DNA of 64,000 nt from Streptococcus gallolyticus (GTDB taxonomy: Bacteria > Bacillota > Bacilli > Lactobacillales > Streptococcaceae). Below are positions 7,390 through 17,217 of this stretch, one piece after another (positions within the stretch are counted from its first letter, which is position 1; each line of letters starts with the position of its first letter). The translations under genes and the position numbers were made by a program. Below the pieces are notes generated by a model, which was not told where the DNA came from, made no database searches, and was given only the letters and a program-made list of their open reading frames with translations. The stretch lies in NCBI GenBank assembly GCA_019794795.1, contig JAIMFC010000007.1, positions 62,001 through 126,000 on the forward strand, written 5' to 3'.

Positions 7390-8275
7390 AATACGAACTC
7401 TCTTTCATTTCCTTCATTGTTGGCATGCCGCCTTGGGCACCAAATTTTTGTACTGACAAGTGAGCAGCCAGCGTTGCAAACCGTAAGGCTTCAAACACTG
7501 AAATCCCATGTGACAAGGCATACCCAAATGCTCCATTAAAGGTATCACCTGCACCAGTTGTATCAACAGGTTGGGTCTTCAAGGCAGGAATATGATGCAC
7601 TTGATGTCCATCTGAATAAATGGAACCTCTTGTTCCCAGCGTCACAATTAACTTCTCTGGATAATCATTCAGTAAGTCCTCCAGTTCCCTCTCCGGGAAC
7701 AGCTCCTGGCACTCATGTTCATTCGGTGTAAAGTAATCCACCCAGTCTAGCATTTCCATATCGGTTGAACGGGCTGGAGCTGGGTTATAGAGAATCTTGA
7801 TTCCCTGCTCTTTGCAGAATTTTGCAATGGCTACATTAGCTTGATGGGGAATCTCATTTTGCAGAACAACTAGATCTGCATTTTCAAAGGATTTCCACTC
7901 ATCCGTCCAGCTATCTGGATTGACTTCCCCATTTGCACCAGGACAATAAATAATGCGATTATCATCTTGATACAGTGTAATTTGAGCAATACCTGAAAAT
8001 TGTGGTACCGTTCCCACATTGTCCACAAAAATATGATTTTCTCTTAGATTCTCTAATAAAATCGAACCAAAGGAATCTTGGCCAACCGCTCCTAACATGA
8101 TAATCTCATCCTCTGGCTGACTCAAACGACCAATAGCAACTGCCTGATTGGCCCCCTTGCCACCTGGAAACATGGAGAAACGGTTACCAAATACCGTCTC
8201 TCCCTCCAGTGCAATGCGATCTGTTTCCATGACTAGATCCATAGAAACGCTTCCAATCACAATAATCTTACTCAT
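7364..8275 (-). CDS. rbsK: Ribokinase RbsK
   Basis: PfkB-family kinase that phosphorylates ribose to ribose-5-phosphate, 303 residues from the ATG at 8275. That start has GGAGGAAAAAGG in front of it. A longer frame to 8308 lacks a site and would only overlap rbsR further. Signature 1 FPGGKGANQAVA and signature 2 DTTGAGDTFNGAF (catalytic Asp) are intact. Second gene of the operon, overlapping the rbsR stop by eight bases. Confidence 0.94.
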   Translation of the reverse strand: MSKIIVIGSVSMDLVMETDRIALEGETVFGNRFSMFPGGKGANQAVAIGRLSQPEDEIIMLGAVGQDSFGSILLENLRENHIFVDNVGTVPQFSGIAQITLYQDDNRIIYCPGANGEVNPDSWTDEWKSFENADLVVLQNEIPHQANVAIAKFCKEQGIKILYNPAPARSTDMEMLDWVDYFTPNEHECQELFPERELEDLLNDYPEKLIVTLGTRGSIYSDGHQVHHIPALKTQPVDTTGAGDTFNGAFGYALSHGISVFEALRFATLAAHLSVQKFGAQGGMPTMKEMKESSYYEKTWDFE

Positions 8276-9254
8276 CCTTTTTCCTCCTAAGTGTTTCTCG
8301 TTCAACATAGTGAACAGGTAATTTAATGCGATTTTCCTGAACTGGCAGCTGATTGGTAATCTTGTAAATCAACTCGGCTGCCTTTTGCCCCATGAGATAA
8401 GACGACTGATGAATCGTTGATAGGGCAGGATAAATAAAGCGGCTCATCAAAATATCATCGTAACCAACAATTTGAATATCTTCTGGAATTCGTTTGCCAC
8501 AATTCAACACTTCGTGAATGTATGCAATCGCGTGAATATCTGAAGGTGCAATAATACTATCAATTTCTGGATAACTAGCTAATTGTTGCCTAGCTTCCAA
8601 CTGAATTTGATCAAAGTCAAAACTACGGCTATCCCCAATCGAGAATTGAGCTTGCTTCATCTCCAGAAAATCATAACTCCCTTGAAAACGTTGGTTCAAA
8701 TTTTCCGCTTTGTCCAAAGGACCTCGTACTAGAAGAATATTTTTTGCTCCAGCTTTCCAAACTAACTGGGCTGCCAAACGACCACCTTCCTCATTGTCCG
8801 AAAATACTCCATACTGTGTATCCTGTGTGACCCGATCCACTACCACTACTGGAATCGAAATTTCAGGATGGTCCTTGGTAAAATCATGGGTTGTGATAAT
8901 ACCAGCAGCATTACACTGCATCAAAACATTCAGATATTCTTCTTCTAAGTGCCCCTTATTATTAGTATTCCCCAGCATGACTCGATAGCCTTTTTCCTTA
9001 AGGAATTCTTCTACACCACGCGCCAATCTAGGAAAGAAAGGATTGGAAATATCTGGCAAGAGTAGTCCCACTAACTGATTTTTTTTGGTCTTCAATGACT
9101 GGGCCATAAAATTTGGAACGTAATTTAATTCTCGGATGGCTCGTTCGATGTCTTGAGCTGCCTTCTGACTAACGTAGCCTTTTTGAGAAATATATCTGGA
9201 AACTGTTGAGGTTGAAACCCCCGCTTTTTCTGCAACTTGTCGTATCGTAGTCAT
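8268..9254 (-). CDS. rbsR: Ribose operon repressor RbsR (LacI family)
   Basis: LacI/GalR-type regulator, 328 residues. It has an N-terminal helix-turn-helix TTIRQVAEKAGVSTSTVSRYI, then a hinge and a ribose-binding-protein-like sensor domain (GLLLPDISNPFFPRLARG, IVGYDDILMSRF). It should repress the rbs promoter directly upstream when ribose is absent. It is the first gene of the operon and so is autoregulated. Confidence 0.92.
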   Translation of the reverse strand: MTTIRQVAEKAGVSTSTVSRYISQKGYVSQKAAQDIERAIRELNYVPNFMAQSLKTKKNQLVGLLLPDISNPFFPRLARGVEEFLKEKGYRVMLGNTNNKGHLEEEYLNVLMQCNAAGIITTHDFTKDHPEISIPVVVVDRVTQDTQYGVFSDNEEGGRLAAQLVWKAGAKNILLVRGPLDKAENLNQRFQGSYDFLEMKQAQFSIGDSRSFDFDQIQLEARQQLASYPEIDSIIAPSDIHAIAYIHEVLNCGKRIPEDIQIVGYDDILMSRFIYPALSTIHQSSYLMGQKAAELIYKITNQLPVQENRIKLPVHYVERETLRRKKDE

Positions 9255-9274
9255 ATCTGCTCTTTTCTAAAAAT

Positions 9275-9326
9275 GTGAAACCGTTCTCACAGTTTGAATT
9301 GTAATCGTTTTCTAGATTTTTGTCAA
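9275..9326 (-). promoter_or_regulatory. rbs promoter with two LacI/CcpA-type operators
   Basis: TTGACA (9321-9326), 17-base spacer, TACAAT (9298-9303). A palindrome GTGAAACCGTTCTCAC (9275-9290) lies just downstream of the -10. Inside it TGAAACCGTTCTCA is a full match to the cre consensus TGWNANCGNTNWCA. A second site, TGTAATCGTTTTCT (9300-9313), covers the -10 and spacer and misses the consensus only at the last base. Either RbsR, CcpA or both could bind. From here back to 9586 the gap holds no gene I can support. Confidence 0.8.
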
Positions 9327-9563
9327 GTATTTTTTTAAAATTTTTTTACTAACTTTTGCGAGAAATATAAAAGAAAGTATAAAAAATCGAGATTTGACCA
9401 AATCAATTTTCCTTCACTACTATATTTCACTCACACCTGATACAGTTCGGTATGGAAGAATTTTTATGATTACTCTCAATTATTCGAGATCGCTTATGTG
9501 CAAGAGAATGAGACTGTGCAACCAACTGTTACACCAAACTAGCATCTCTATAAATATCAAAAA

Positions 9564-9585
9564 ACTTGAGACTTTCGTCCCAAGT
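9564..9585 (-). terminator. Terminator after the aro/tyrA cluster
   Basis: ACTTGGGAC, loop GAAA, GTCTCAAGT then TTTTTTG on the minus strand, just after the YlbF-type gene. Confidence 0.85.
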
Positions 9586-9596
9586 TCAATTCATTT

Positions 9597-9935
9597 TTAT
9601 AACAAATCCTGCAACGGTTTGAAAATTAATTTCTCCAAATCTGAGATATAAAGAGATAATTGCTGTTGCTTCGTAAAGTAGTCTGTCAAGATTGGATTGC
9701 CCTGAACTTGCCGACTAAAATCTTGCATTTTAGCCTGTACATCATCTTCTAGCATTTGACCAGATTGTAATTTAGCCTGAATATCCTTTTGATAGTCCAT
9801 GTAGGCATCAAAAATTTTCTTGGCTTCTGGATTGCTCTCCACTGCCACTTTGGCAACTTCTGCTGCCTTGTACTCTGGCAAATGGCGGATTGCACGCTCT
9901 AATTCGTTGGCAATATCGTAAATATTTATTGACAT
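9597..9935 (-). CDS. YlbF/YmcA family protein (UPF0342)
   Basis: A 112-residue, mostly helical cytoplasmic protein. It matches the YlbF/YmcA (Com_YlbF) family by size and pattern: an N-terminal IYDIANELERAIR helix, ESNPEAKKIFDAYMDYQKDIQAKLQSG and a QGNPILTDYFTKQQQL helix. In Bacillus, relatives act in an RNase Y accessory complex; whether this paralogue does is unknown. Last gene of the aromatic cluster, 11 bases after tyrA. Confidence 0.85.
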   Translation of the reverse strand: MSINIYDIANELERAIRHLPEYKAAEVAKVAVESNPEAKKIFDAYMDYQKDIQAKLQSGQMLEDDVQAKMQDFSRQVQGNPILTDYFTKQQQLSLYISDLEKLIFKPLQDLL

Positions 9936-9946
9936 ATTGGTTCCTC

Positions 9947-11047
9947 CTAACTAATGAAAACTTGGTAGTCTGTATTTTCACGGATGACACGCGCCGCCCG
10001 TTCCAAGTCCTCTTTATTTTTAAATGTAATTTGTAAAATACCGTGAATATCCTCACGATTTTCCTCATTAATCCGAAGATTAACCACTGAAGTTCCACGT
10101 AGCAATTCCAAAATCATGAGAATAACGTCTTCTTCATCGGGAACATTGATGAAAATATCGTAGAATGAGTCCACACCCGCTCGCTTATGAATTTCCATTT
10201 CCTTGCGAGTACGACTTCCTTGATCAAAAAATTCCCAAATAGCAGTTTCATCACCATTAGCAATCTTTTCAGCAACTTCTGACAAACGCGACTGAAATTC
10301 CGAAATCCGCTCCAAAATCGCTACCTGATTGGTCATGAGGATACTGGTCCACATACCTGGCTCACTCTCGGCAATTCGTGTCATATCCCGAAAACCACCT
10401 GCCGCAAAATTATTGGTAAATGGGTGCTCATCCGCATAGTCCCCAGCTTGATTCATGAGGCTTGACGCTAAAACATGAGGAAAATGTGAAATCTGACTGG
10501 TCACACGGTCATGCTCTGCCGCATCAATCTCAATAAACCGCGCCTTGAGTCCTGATAAAAGATCCGTCAACCGAGGAATCGCATCTTTCTTGGTCAACCG
10601 ACTCGGTGTGAAAATAAAGTAGGCATTTTCAAAGAGTAAAACGTCCGCAGCACTCGCTCCTGTCTTATGGCTACCTGCCATTGGATGACTGCCAATGAAG
10701 TTAGCTGTATCGGGTAAGTACCGCTCTGCCGCTGCCACAATCTCTGCCTTGGTCGAACCAGCATCTGTAATCAGAGCCTTTTCCTTGAGCTCCATCTGTC
10801 CCAATTCTTTCAAAAAGGCAATGGTCTGCTTGATCGGTACCGCTAAAATGATAACATCTGCTTCAGGTACAAATCTTGCAAAATCATCTGTCACCTCATC
10901 TACAATACCTCGTTCCAGAGCGATATTCCGTGAATTTTCTCCACGATTATAGCCTAGCAACCGATAATCTGGATGATCACGACGAATTCCAAGAGCCATA
11001 GATGAACCAATCAGCCCTAAACCTGCAATAAAAATAGTCTTTGTCAT
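9947..11047 (-). CDS. tyrA: Prephenate dehydrogenase TyrA
   Basis: NAD-dependent oxidative decarboxylation of prephenate to 4-hydroxyphenylpyruvate, the committed step of tyrosine synthesis. It has 366 residues from the ATG at 11047, preceded by AAGGAGG; an upstream frame to 11089 lacks a site. The N-terminal Rossmann motif is GLGLIGSS, the catalytic region is GSHPMAGSHKTG, and a C-terminal ACT domain (about residues 293-366) is the likely site of tyrosine feedback. Separated from aroC by a 69-base gap with a hairpin. Confidence 0.94.
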   Translation of the reverse strand: MTKTIFIAGLGLIGSSMALGIRRDHPDYRLLGYNRGENSRNIALERGIVDEVTDDFARFVPEADVIILAVPIKQTIAFLKELGQMELKEKALITDAGSTKAEIVAAAERYLPDTANFIGSHPMAGSHKTGASAADVLLFENAYFIFTPSRLTKKDAIPRLTDLLSGLKARFIEIDAAEHDRVTSQISHFPHVLASSLMNQAGDYADEHPFTNNFAAGGFRDMTRIAESEPGMWTSILMTNQVAILERISEFQSRLSEVAEKIANGDETAIWEFFDQGSRTRKEMEIHKRAGVDSFYDIFINVPDEEDVILMILELLRGTSVVNLRINEENREDIHGILQITFKNKEDLERAARVIRENTDYQVFIS

Positions 11048-11085
11048 CCTACCTCCTTTTATTTTCATGTTCGTCTGATAGTAGA

Positions 11086-11114
11086 ACACTCCGAGTAGGT
11101 TCTACCCAGAGTGT
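11086..11114 (-). promoter_or_regulatory. Hairpin between aroC and tyrA
   Basis: ACACTCTGGGTAG and CTACTCGGAGTGT pair across a three-base loop just after the aroC stop codon. It has no U-tract, so it is more likely an RNA-processing or partial-termination element that lowers tyrA relative to aroC than a full stop. Confidence 0.5.
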
Positions 11115-11116
11115 GT

Positions 11117-12283
11117 TTAGAAATTCTTGACATAGTCACGGTAACGCGCGACTGCTTCTTTTAACTCTTCCATATTGTCTGAAGAGAATTTTTCTAAGAT
11201 TTCCGTCGCAATAACCGTTGCCACTACTGACTCCATGACCACACCAGCAGCTGGTAAAGCTGTTGGGTCTGAGCGTTCCACCGTTGCCTTGTATGGCTCA
11301 TGTGTCTCAATATCAACAGACATAAGTGGTTTGTAAAGAGTTGGAATAGGCTTCATAACTCCACGAATAACCAGCGGTTGACCGTTAGACATACCGCCTT
11401 CAAAACCACCCAAATGATTGGTACGACGAGTATAGCCATCTGCCTCATTCCAAAGAATTTCATCCATGACTTCTGAGCCTTTACGGTAACCCGCTTGGAA
11501 GCCAACACCAAATTCTACACCCTTGAAGGCATTGATAGACACAACAGCTTGAGCCAGTTTACTATCTAACTTTTTATCCCATTGGACAAATGAACCCAAA
11601 CCTGCTGGAACTCCACCGATAATCGTCTCAACGATACCGCCGATAGTATCTCCTTCGCGCTTGATTTGGTCAATGTAATCCTTGATTTCCTGCTCGCGTT
11701 CTTGATTAACCACCGAAATCTCAGACTTTTTAGCCAATTCTTTGATTTGTGCAACGGTCAACTTGTCTGGAACATCAATTTCCTTGCCTCCAAAGACAAC
11801 TACATGGTTGGCAATGTCAATGTCCAACTCTGCTAAAATCCGTTTGGCAACAGCACCGATTGCAACACGCATGGTTGTCTCACGAGCAGATGATCGTTCC
11901 AAAGAATTCCGCAAATCATCAAAGCGGTATTTCATGCCCCCTACCAAATCGGCATGTCCTGGACGCGGATGAGTGATGCGACGCTTACTTTTGAGCTTTT
12001 CTTCAATGTCTTCAACAGACATGATTTCAAGCCATTTTTGGTGATCTTTATTGGTGACATTGAGTGTAATTGGCGCGCCAGTCGTTTTTCCATGGCGCAC
12101 ACCTGCTGTAATCTCAACCTGGTCTGTTTCAATCTTCATACGTCCACCACGACCATAGCCGCCTTGGCGTCGTTTCAAATCTTCATTGATATCTTGAGCA
12201 GTCAGAGAAAGCCCTGCTGGAACTCCTTCAATAATAGCCGTTAAACGTGGTCCATGGGATTCACCCGCTGTCAAATACCTCAT
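11117..12283 (-). CDS. aroC: Chorismate synthase AroC
   Basis: FMN-dependent enzyme that makes chorismate from 5-enolpyruvylshikimate-3-phosphate, last step of the common aromatic pathway. It has 388 residues, normal for Gram-positive AroC. The N-terminus [12 protein letters not shown] is diagnostic, followed by [12 protein letters not shown] and RPGHADLVG. The ATG directly abuts the aroD stop codon. Confidence 0.96.
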   Translation of the reverse strand: MRYLTAGESHGPRLTAIIEGVPAGLSLTAQDINEDLKRRQGGYGRGGRMKIETDQVEITAGVRHGKTTGAPITLNVTNKDHQKWLEIMSVEDIEEKLKSKRRITHPRPGHADLVGGMKYRFDDLRNSLERSSARETTMRVAIGAVAKRILAELDIDIANHVVVFGGKEIDVPDKLTVAQIKELAKKSEISVVNQEREQEIKDYIDQIKREGDTIGGIVETIIGGVPAGLGSFVQWDKKLDSKLAQAVVSINAFKGVEFGVGFQAGYRKGSEVMDEILWNEADGYTRRTNHLGGFEGGMSNGQPLVIRGVMKPIPTLYKPLMSVDIETHEPYKATVERSDPTALPAAGVVMESVVATVIATEILEKFSSDNMEELKEAVARYRDYVKNF

Positions 12284-12958
12284 CTACTTCTCCAATTCTT
12301 CTAAGAATTTTTTCATGTTGGCAAGAGAAATTTGCCCTGGCGCACTAGCTTCGTCCAGACTAGCAAAGGTCCAGCAAGAACCTGTCAACACGCCAGATAA
12401 GCGAGATAATTTCCCTAAATCTCCCATAGACATAGTGGCATAAGCTTGCTCCATATTGAGTGTCTTGAAACCGCGCGTATAGTTCATGACATCCAATACA
12501 TCCTGCTCTGTCTTTGGCATAACAGCCATCTTAACAACTGCTGGGGATAAACTGGTCAATTCTGACATGATTTCCATGTAGTTTTCTGGTGTTTCTTGGA
12601 AATTATGATAACTCAAGACCAAATTAGGAAACTCCATCATTTCTTCAAAAATTTCCTTATGAGAATAATATTCAAAATCAATAAATTCAGGCTGATAGAG
12701 ACTAGCAACTTCTTTAATCAAAGCCACATATTCCGCATCTGTCACTTCCAATAAGCCACCTTCACAACTAGTTCGAAGTGTAAAAATAACTTCACGCCCC
12801 ACCAACTTTTCAAAGACAGCTGGCGCAACTCGTAAAATCTCATCTTTTGGAAGATAGTCAGCACGCCATTCAATCAAGTCTGCTGCTGCCAAGCGCTCTA
12901 TGTCTAGCAACTCAACATCTTCCATACTTCGTGGCATAATCGGTACGACTATTTTCAT
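12284..12958 (-). CDS. aroD: 3-dehydroquinate dehydratase AroD (type I)
   Basis: Schiff-base enzyme converting 3-dehydroquinate to 3-dehydroshikimate, 224 residues. The catalytic His is in VLSYHNF and the Schiff-base Lys in [14 protein letters not shown] near the N-terminus binds substrate. It overlaps the upstream methyltransferase gene by four bases (ATGA), so translation is coupled. Confidence 0.94.
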   Translation of the reverse strand: MKIVVPIMPRSMEDVELLDIERLAAADLIEWRADYLPKDEILRVAPAVFEKLVGREVIFTLRTSCEGGLLEVTDAEYVALIKEVASLYQPEFIDFEYYSHKEIFEEMMEFPNLVLSYHNFQETPENYMEIMSELTSLSPAVVKMAVMPKTEQDVLDVMNYTRGFKTLNMEQAYATMSMGDLGKLSRLSGVLTGSCWTFASLDEASAPGQISLANMKKFLEELEK

Positions 12959-14118
12959 TTCTCTACCTGTATCGTAAATACCTTGAGGTAATTACTACTT
13001 TCATCATTTTTATTATGAGCAAAATCAGCTGGTAAGCGATTGGTTGCTAGATAACGGAACTTGGTCTGCCCAAATCCTTTTTTCAATTCTTTTTTAAATT
13101 TTTCAGCCGTCAGATTAGAAGCATTGGTTGAAGCAATGATGATTCCATGAGGATTCAAGATTTCCAAAGCCTCCGCAATCAATCGATGATAATCTTTGGC
13201 AACTGAAAAAGTTTGTTTTTTATTTCGTGCAAAACTCGGCGGGTCAATCACGATAACATCATAAGAAAGACCTTTTCGCTTAGCATAACGGAAGTATTCA
13301 AACACATCCATGACCACAAAACGATGGTTTTCTAAAGGAAGTCCGTTGGCAATAAAATGCGCCTCCGACAATTCTCGAGACCGTTTGGCTAGGTCAACAG
13401 AAGTCGTCTCAAGGGCGCCTCCCATAGCAGCGGCCACTGAGAAGGCGGCTGTGTAGGAGAACATATTGAGCAAGGATTTCCCCATTGCTAAGCCATCTAC
13501 TAAGCTACCACGAACTTCATGTTGATCTAGAAAAATTCCTGTCATGAGACCATCATTGAGGAAGACTTGGTAATTGACTCCATTTTCCTTCACAATAAAG
13601 GTAGCTGGGGCTTCTTGCTTGTATAAATGTGCAGATTCAAGGTCCAAGCCCTTAAAGCGAATTTTCTCGTAAGCTCCTTTGATATCAGGAAAAATAGAAA
13701 TAAAAGCTTCTACGATGATCTCTTTTTGGGAGTATATAAATTCATTATACCATGTAAAGAGTGCATAGTCCTCATAAAAGTCAATTGTCAAACCACCAAA
13801 TCCATCTCCATCTTGATTAAAGAGACGGTAGGCTGTCGTTACATCTGATTGAGCATAGGAAGAACGCTTGTTTTTCGCTTTCGTAAACAGGCTCTTAAAA
13901 AATGCACTATCTGCTTTAAAAGGTTCCTGAGAAACCAACCATCCGATTCCTTTATTTTGCTGTGAAAGGTAGCCTTGTCCCAGCACTTTTCCAGCTTCAT
14001 CAGCCAATAAAACATAGCGATTATTACCCGAAAAAGACTGTACATCAGTCTCTTCTAAAAGACAGATTCCCTGCCTAACTTTTCTTTGACCAGTTCGATT
14101 GAGTTTTACTGTTTCCAT
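12955..14118 (-). CDS. RlmI-like 23S rRNA (cytosine-C5) methyltransferase
   Basis: SAM-dependent class I methyltransferase, 387 residues from the ATG at 14118. An N-terminal PUA-like part ([16 protein letters not shown]) is followed by the RlmI/YwbD-type catalytic domain with [19 protein letters not shown] (SAM binding) and [13 protein letters not shown] (catalytic loop). The frame is open to 14262 but has no start signal there. The chosen ATG lies seven bases after a TATAAT box and has no Shine-Dalgarno sequence, so the mRNA is probably leaderless. First gene of the aro cluster. The exact rRNA target is inferred from family only. Confidence 0.85.
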   Translation of the reverse strand: METVKLNRTGQRKVRQGICLLEETDVQSFSGNNRYVLLADEAGKVLGQGYLSQQNKGIGWLVSQEPFKADSAFFKSLFTKAKNKRSSYAQSDVTTAYRLFNQDGDGFGGLTIDFYEDYALFTWYNEFIYSQKEIIVEAFISIFPDIKGAYEKIRFKGLDLESAHLYKQEAPATFIVKENGVNYQVFLNDGLMTGIFLDQHEVRGSLVDGLAMGKSLLNMFSYTAAFSVAAAMGGALETTSVDLAKRSRELSEAHFIANGLPLENHRFVVMDVFEYFRYAKRKGLSYDVIVIDPPSFARNKKQTFSVAKDYHRLIAEALEILNPHGIIIASTNASNLTAEKFKKELKKGFGQTKFRYLATNRLPADFAHNKNDESSNYLKVFTIQVEK

Positions 14119-14125
14119 AAACAGT

Positions 14126-14154
14126 ATTATAACAAATTCACCTTCATATCTCAA
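14126..14154 (-). promoter_or_regulatory. Promoter of aro cluster, placed for a leaderless transcript
   Basis: TTGAGA (14149-14154), 17-base spacer, TATAAT (14126-14131). Only seven bases separate the -10 from the ATG at 14118, so transcription should begin at or one base before the start codon. Confidence 0.75.
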
Positions 14155-14189
14155 AAAAACTTTTGTAGTCCATGGTCCAATCAAAAGTG

Positions 14190-14198
14190 TGGTATAAT
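14190..14198 (+). promoter_or_regulatory. Extended -10 promoter of the LTA synthase gene
   Basis: TGGTATAAT at 14190-14198 with no good -35 at normal spacing. It is divergent from the aro-cluster promoter 36 bases away. Confidence 0.6.
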
Positions 14199-14236
14199 AG
14201 TCAGTGATTTTATAGATATTGTATGAGGAAATTTCT

Positions 14237-16387
14237 GTGAAAAAAATACAAAACCAAATCAATGAAGTACTGAGAACCCGACTAGGCTTTGTGTTCAGTC
14301 TGGTTCTTCTCTATTGGATAAAAACCCTAGTTGCCTATGCAACAAATTTTAACTTGGATACGGAAGGTTTCTACCAGAACCTGATTGCCTTTATCAATCC
14401 TCTCCCCTTAGCTCTTCTGCTAATTGGGGCAGCACTCTACGTTAAAGGTACGAAAGCTTTCTACACCGTAGCCTGCACAATTTATTTTTTATTATTTGCT
14501 TGGCTATTTTCAAATGCTATTTACTACCGTGAATTTTCAGATTATATTTCCATCTCAACCATCATGGCTAGTAAAAGTGTGGCAGGTGGCTTAGGAGAAT
14601 CAGCCTTCAAACTCTTTACTCCGTGGGATATTCTCTACTTTGTAGACTTCTTTTACTTCTTTTATTTACGTTTCAAGAAAAAATTTATCATGGATCAACG
14701 TCCCTTCAATAAACGAGCGAGTTTTGCAGTCACTGCTCTTTCGACCATGCTCTTTTCAGCCAATCTTTTCCTAGCTGAAATTGATCGACCTGAACTCTTG
14801 ACCCGTGGTTTTTCAAACACTTATATCGTTCGTGGGCTGGGACTTCCAGCCTTTCTAGCCTATAATGCCAACCAGACATACAATGCCCACAAGGACCGTT
14901 CAGAAGCGACAGCCCAAGACCTGGTTGCAGTACAAGATTATGTCAAGGCTCACTACGCAGCACCGAATCCAAGTCTCTTTGGAATTGCCAAAGGACGTAA
15001 TGTCATCTATCTTCATTTGGAAAGTTTCCAACAATTTCTGATTGACTACAAATTAAAGGTCAATAATTCTGAATACGAGGTTACACCATTCCTCAATTCT
15101 CTCTACCATTCACCTGAAACCTTTGCTTTCTCAAACTTTTTCCACCAAGTCAAGGCAGGTAAAACTTCTGATGCTGAAACAACCATGGAAAACTCATTGT
15201 TTGGACTTGCGCAAGGTTCCTTCATGGTACAATACGGTGGCAGCAATACTGCCCAAGCAGCCCCACACATCTTGAATGTTGAAGGTGGCTATACTTCAGC
15301 TGTTTTCCACGGAAATTCAGCGACCTTCTGGAATCGAAATAACACCTATAAACAATGGGGTTATAATTACTTCTTTGATTCATCTTACTTTCGTAAACAA
15401 ACCGAAGACAACTCCTTCCAATACGGTCTCAACGATAAAAATATGTTTGCTGACTCCATTCAATATTTAGAACAAATGCAGCAACCATTCTATGCTAAAT
15501 TTATCACTGTATCTAACCACTATCCATATATGTCTAACCTTAAAGGGGATGAACTTGGTTTCCCATTCGCAGAAACCAAAGACGAAACCATCAATGGATA
15601 TTTTGCTACCGCTAACTACCTAGATACCTCTGTTAAGTCATTCTTTGACTATCTAAAAGCAGTTGGTATTTATGACAATTCGATCATTGTTCTCTACGGA
15701 GATCACTACGGTATTTCTAATTCACGAAATACGGATTTGGCTCCTCTTCTTGGCAAAGATGCTGAGACTTGGACTGATTATGACAATATGATGCTCCAAC
15801 GTGTCCCATATATGATTGTCATCCCCGGTATGAAACAAGGAAAAATCGTTCATACCTATGGAGGCGATGTAGACAACTTACCAACTCTTGAGCATTTGCT
15901 TGGTATTGACACTAGCAAATATATCCAAGTTGGACAGGACCTGTTATCATCTGGACATAACCAAGTAGTAGCAACACGTACTTCTGGCGCATTTGTAACA
16001 CCAAAATTTACAAGTTATGGTGGCAAGGTCTACTATACGGAAACAGGACAAGAAATCACGAATCCTGACGAATCTACACAAAAAGAAATTGATGTTGCCA
16101 AAGCAGCTGCGGACTCTCAATTAGCAGCTAGCGATGCTGTTCAAACAGGAGATCTCCTCCGCTTCCTTGACAACGGCCTGCCTAGAGTAGATACCAGTCA
16201 ATTCAGCTACAAAGATTCAATGGACGTTTTAAAAGCTATTGAAGACAAACTAGCTGACAAATCTACTAGCATTTATAATAAAAATGGAGATAAATCAACT
16301 GTTGATCTCTATCAATCACCAAGTTATAAAGAATTGCATGAGGAGCTTACAACCACCTCAAGCAGCAGTTCTTCTCCAAGTAAGTAA
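14237..16387 (+). CDS. Lipoteichoic acid synthase LtaS-type phosphoglycerol transferase
   Basis: Membrane enzyme that polymerises glycerol phosphate from phosphatidylglycerol onto a lipid anchor. It has 716 residues from a GTG at 14237, which has GAGGAAA upstream; the frame from TTG at 14219 would bury that site. About five N-terminal membrane spans are followed by an extracellular sulfatase-fold domain. Metal and catalytic motifs match S. aureus LtaS: Glu in LHLESFQ, the Thr nucleophile in GKTSDAE and Asp-His in YGDHYG. The C-terminus is Ser-rich (TTTSSSSSSPSK). It is monocistronic with its own terminator. Confidence 0.9.
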   Translation: MKKIQNQINEVLRTRLGFVFSLVLLYWIKTLVAYATNFNLDTEGFYQNLIAFINPLPLALLLIGAALYVKGTKAFYTVACTIYFLLFAWLFSNAIYYREFSDYISISTIMASKSVAGGLGESAFKLFTPWDILYFVDFFYFFYLRFKKKFIMDQRPFNKRASFAVTALSTMLFSANLFLAEIDRPELLTRGFSNTYIVRGLGLPAFLAYNANQTYNAHKDRSEATAQDLVAVQDYVKAHYAAPNPSLFGIAKGRNVIYLHLESFQQFLIDYKLKVNNSEYEVTPFLNSLYHSPETFAFSNFFHQVKAGKTSDAETTMENSLFGLAQGSFMVQYGGSNTAQAAPHILNVEGGYTSAVFHGNSATFWNRNNTYKQWGYNYFFDSSYFRKQTEDNSFQYGLNDKNMFADSIQYLEQMQQPFYAKFITVSNHYPYMSNLKGDELGFPFAETKDETINGYFATANYLDTSVKSFFDYLKAVGIYDNSIIVLYGDHYGISNSRNTDLAPLLGKDAETWTDYDNMMLQRVPYMIVIPGMKQGKIVHTYGGDVDNLPTLEHLLGIDTSKYIQVGQDLLSSGHNQVVATRTSGAFVTPKFTSYGGKVYYTETGQEITNPDESTQKEIDVAKAAADSQLAASDAVQTGDLLRFLDNGLPRVDTSQFSYKDSMDVLKAIEDKLADKSTSIYNKNGDKSTVDLYQSPSYKELHEELTTTSSSSSSPSK

Positions 16388-16391
16388 ACAG

Positions 16392-16413
16392 AAACTGAGA
16401 CTCGTTCTCAGTT
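16392..16413 (+). terminator. Terminator of LTA synthase gene
   Basis: AAACTGAGA, loop CTCG, TTCTCAGTTT then a T run, just after the stop codon. The 150 bases between this and the rplT terminator hold nothing I can name. Confidence 0.9.
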
Positions 16414-16551
16414 TTTTTATCTCCTTTACTTTTCCATTATCACTCTTGACTAAGCATGTTACATGTATTGTGACCCATACTAGTTCACGGTTAGCATCTA
16501 CATGATGACAACTAAAAACTTAGAACACTTCTAAACTTTACTCAAAAACAC

Positions 16552-16580
16552 AAAAAAACTAGCCTAGGCTAGTTTTTTTG
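16552..16580 (-). terminator. Terminator of infC-rpmI-rplT
   Basis: A nearly perfect palindrome, AAAAAAACTAGCC / GGCTAGTTTTTTT, which can stop transcription from either side. Confidence 0.92.
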
Positions 16581-16589
16581 ATTATAAGC

Positions 16590-16949
16590 TTATTTTGCCA
16601 AAGCTGATTTAGCAGCTTCTGCAAGTGCTGAGAATGCTGCAGCATCGTTTACTGCCAAGTCAGCAAGCATTTTACGGTTAACATCGATTTCAGCTTTTTT
16701 CAAACCGTTCATTAATTTAGAGTATGACAAACCATTCATACGAGCAGCCGCGTTGATACGAGTGATCCACAATTTACGGAAATCACGTTTTTTCTGACGA
16801 CGGTCACGGTATGCATAGTAGTAAGAGTTCATTACTTGTTCTTTCGCAGTGCGGAACAAGAGATGTTTTGAACCGTAGTAACCTTTAGCTAATTTTAAAA
16901 TACGTTTACGACGTTTGCGTGAAACAACGCCACCTTTAACACGTGCCAT
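16590..16949 (-). CDS. rplT: 50S ribosomal protein L20
   Basis: Primary 23S rRNA-binding protein and assembly factor, 119 residues. Strongly basic N-terminus [19 protein letters not shown] and the diagnostic [13 protein letters not shown] and [15 protein letters not shown]. Third gene of the standard IF3-L35-L20 operon, 41 bases after rpmI. In other Firmicutes L20 represses this operon by binding its leader. Confidence 0.98.
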   Translation of the reverse strand: MARVKGGVVSRKRRKRILKLAKGYYGSKHLLFRTAKEQVMNSYYYAYRDRRQKKRDFRKLWITRINAAARMNGLSYSKLMNGLKKAEIDVNRKMLADLAVNDAAAFSALAEAAKSALAK

Positions 16950-16990
16950 TTATTTTTCCTCCGAATAATTCTCTAATTTCAAGTCTTGTC

Positions 16991-17191
16991 TTATTTAAGA
17001 CGAGTAAGCATAGCTTTGATACGTTTGAAGTCACCAGCATGTACCATACCTGCTTTACGAAGGTGACGACGTTGTTTTTTAGTTTTACCGTGGAAACGGT
17101 GTGATGTGAAGGCGCGGAAGCGTTTCAAGCCACCAGAACCTGTACGTTTGAAACGTTTAGCTGATGCGCGGTGAGTTTTTTGTTTTGGCAT
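16991..17191 (-). CDS. rpmI: 50S ribosomal protein L35
   Basis: Small basic ribosomal protein, 66 residues, with the usual [20 protein letters not shown] start and the [16 protein letters not shown] core. Good AGGAG upstream. 26 bases after infC. Confidence 0.98.
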   Translation of the reverse strand: MPKQKTHRASAKRFKRTGSGGLKRFRAFTSHRFHGKTKKQRRHLRKAGMVHAGDFKRIKAMLTRLK

Positions 17192-17217
17192 GATTTTTCT
17201 CCTTTAGCTTTCTGAGC

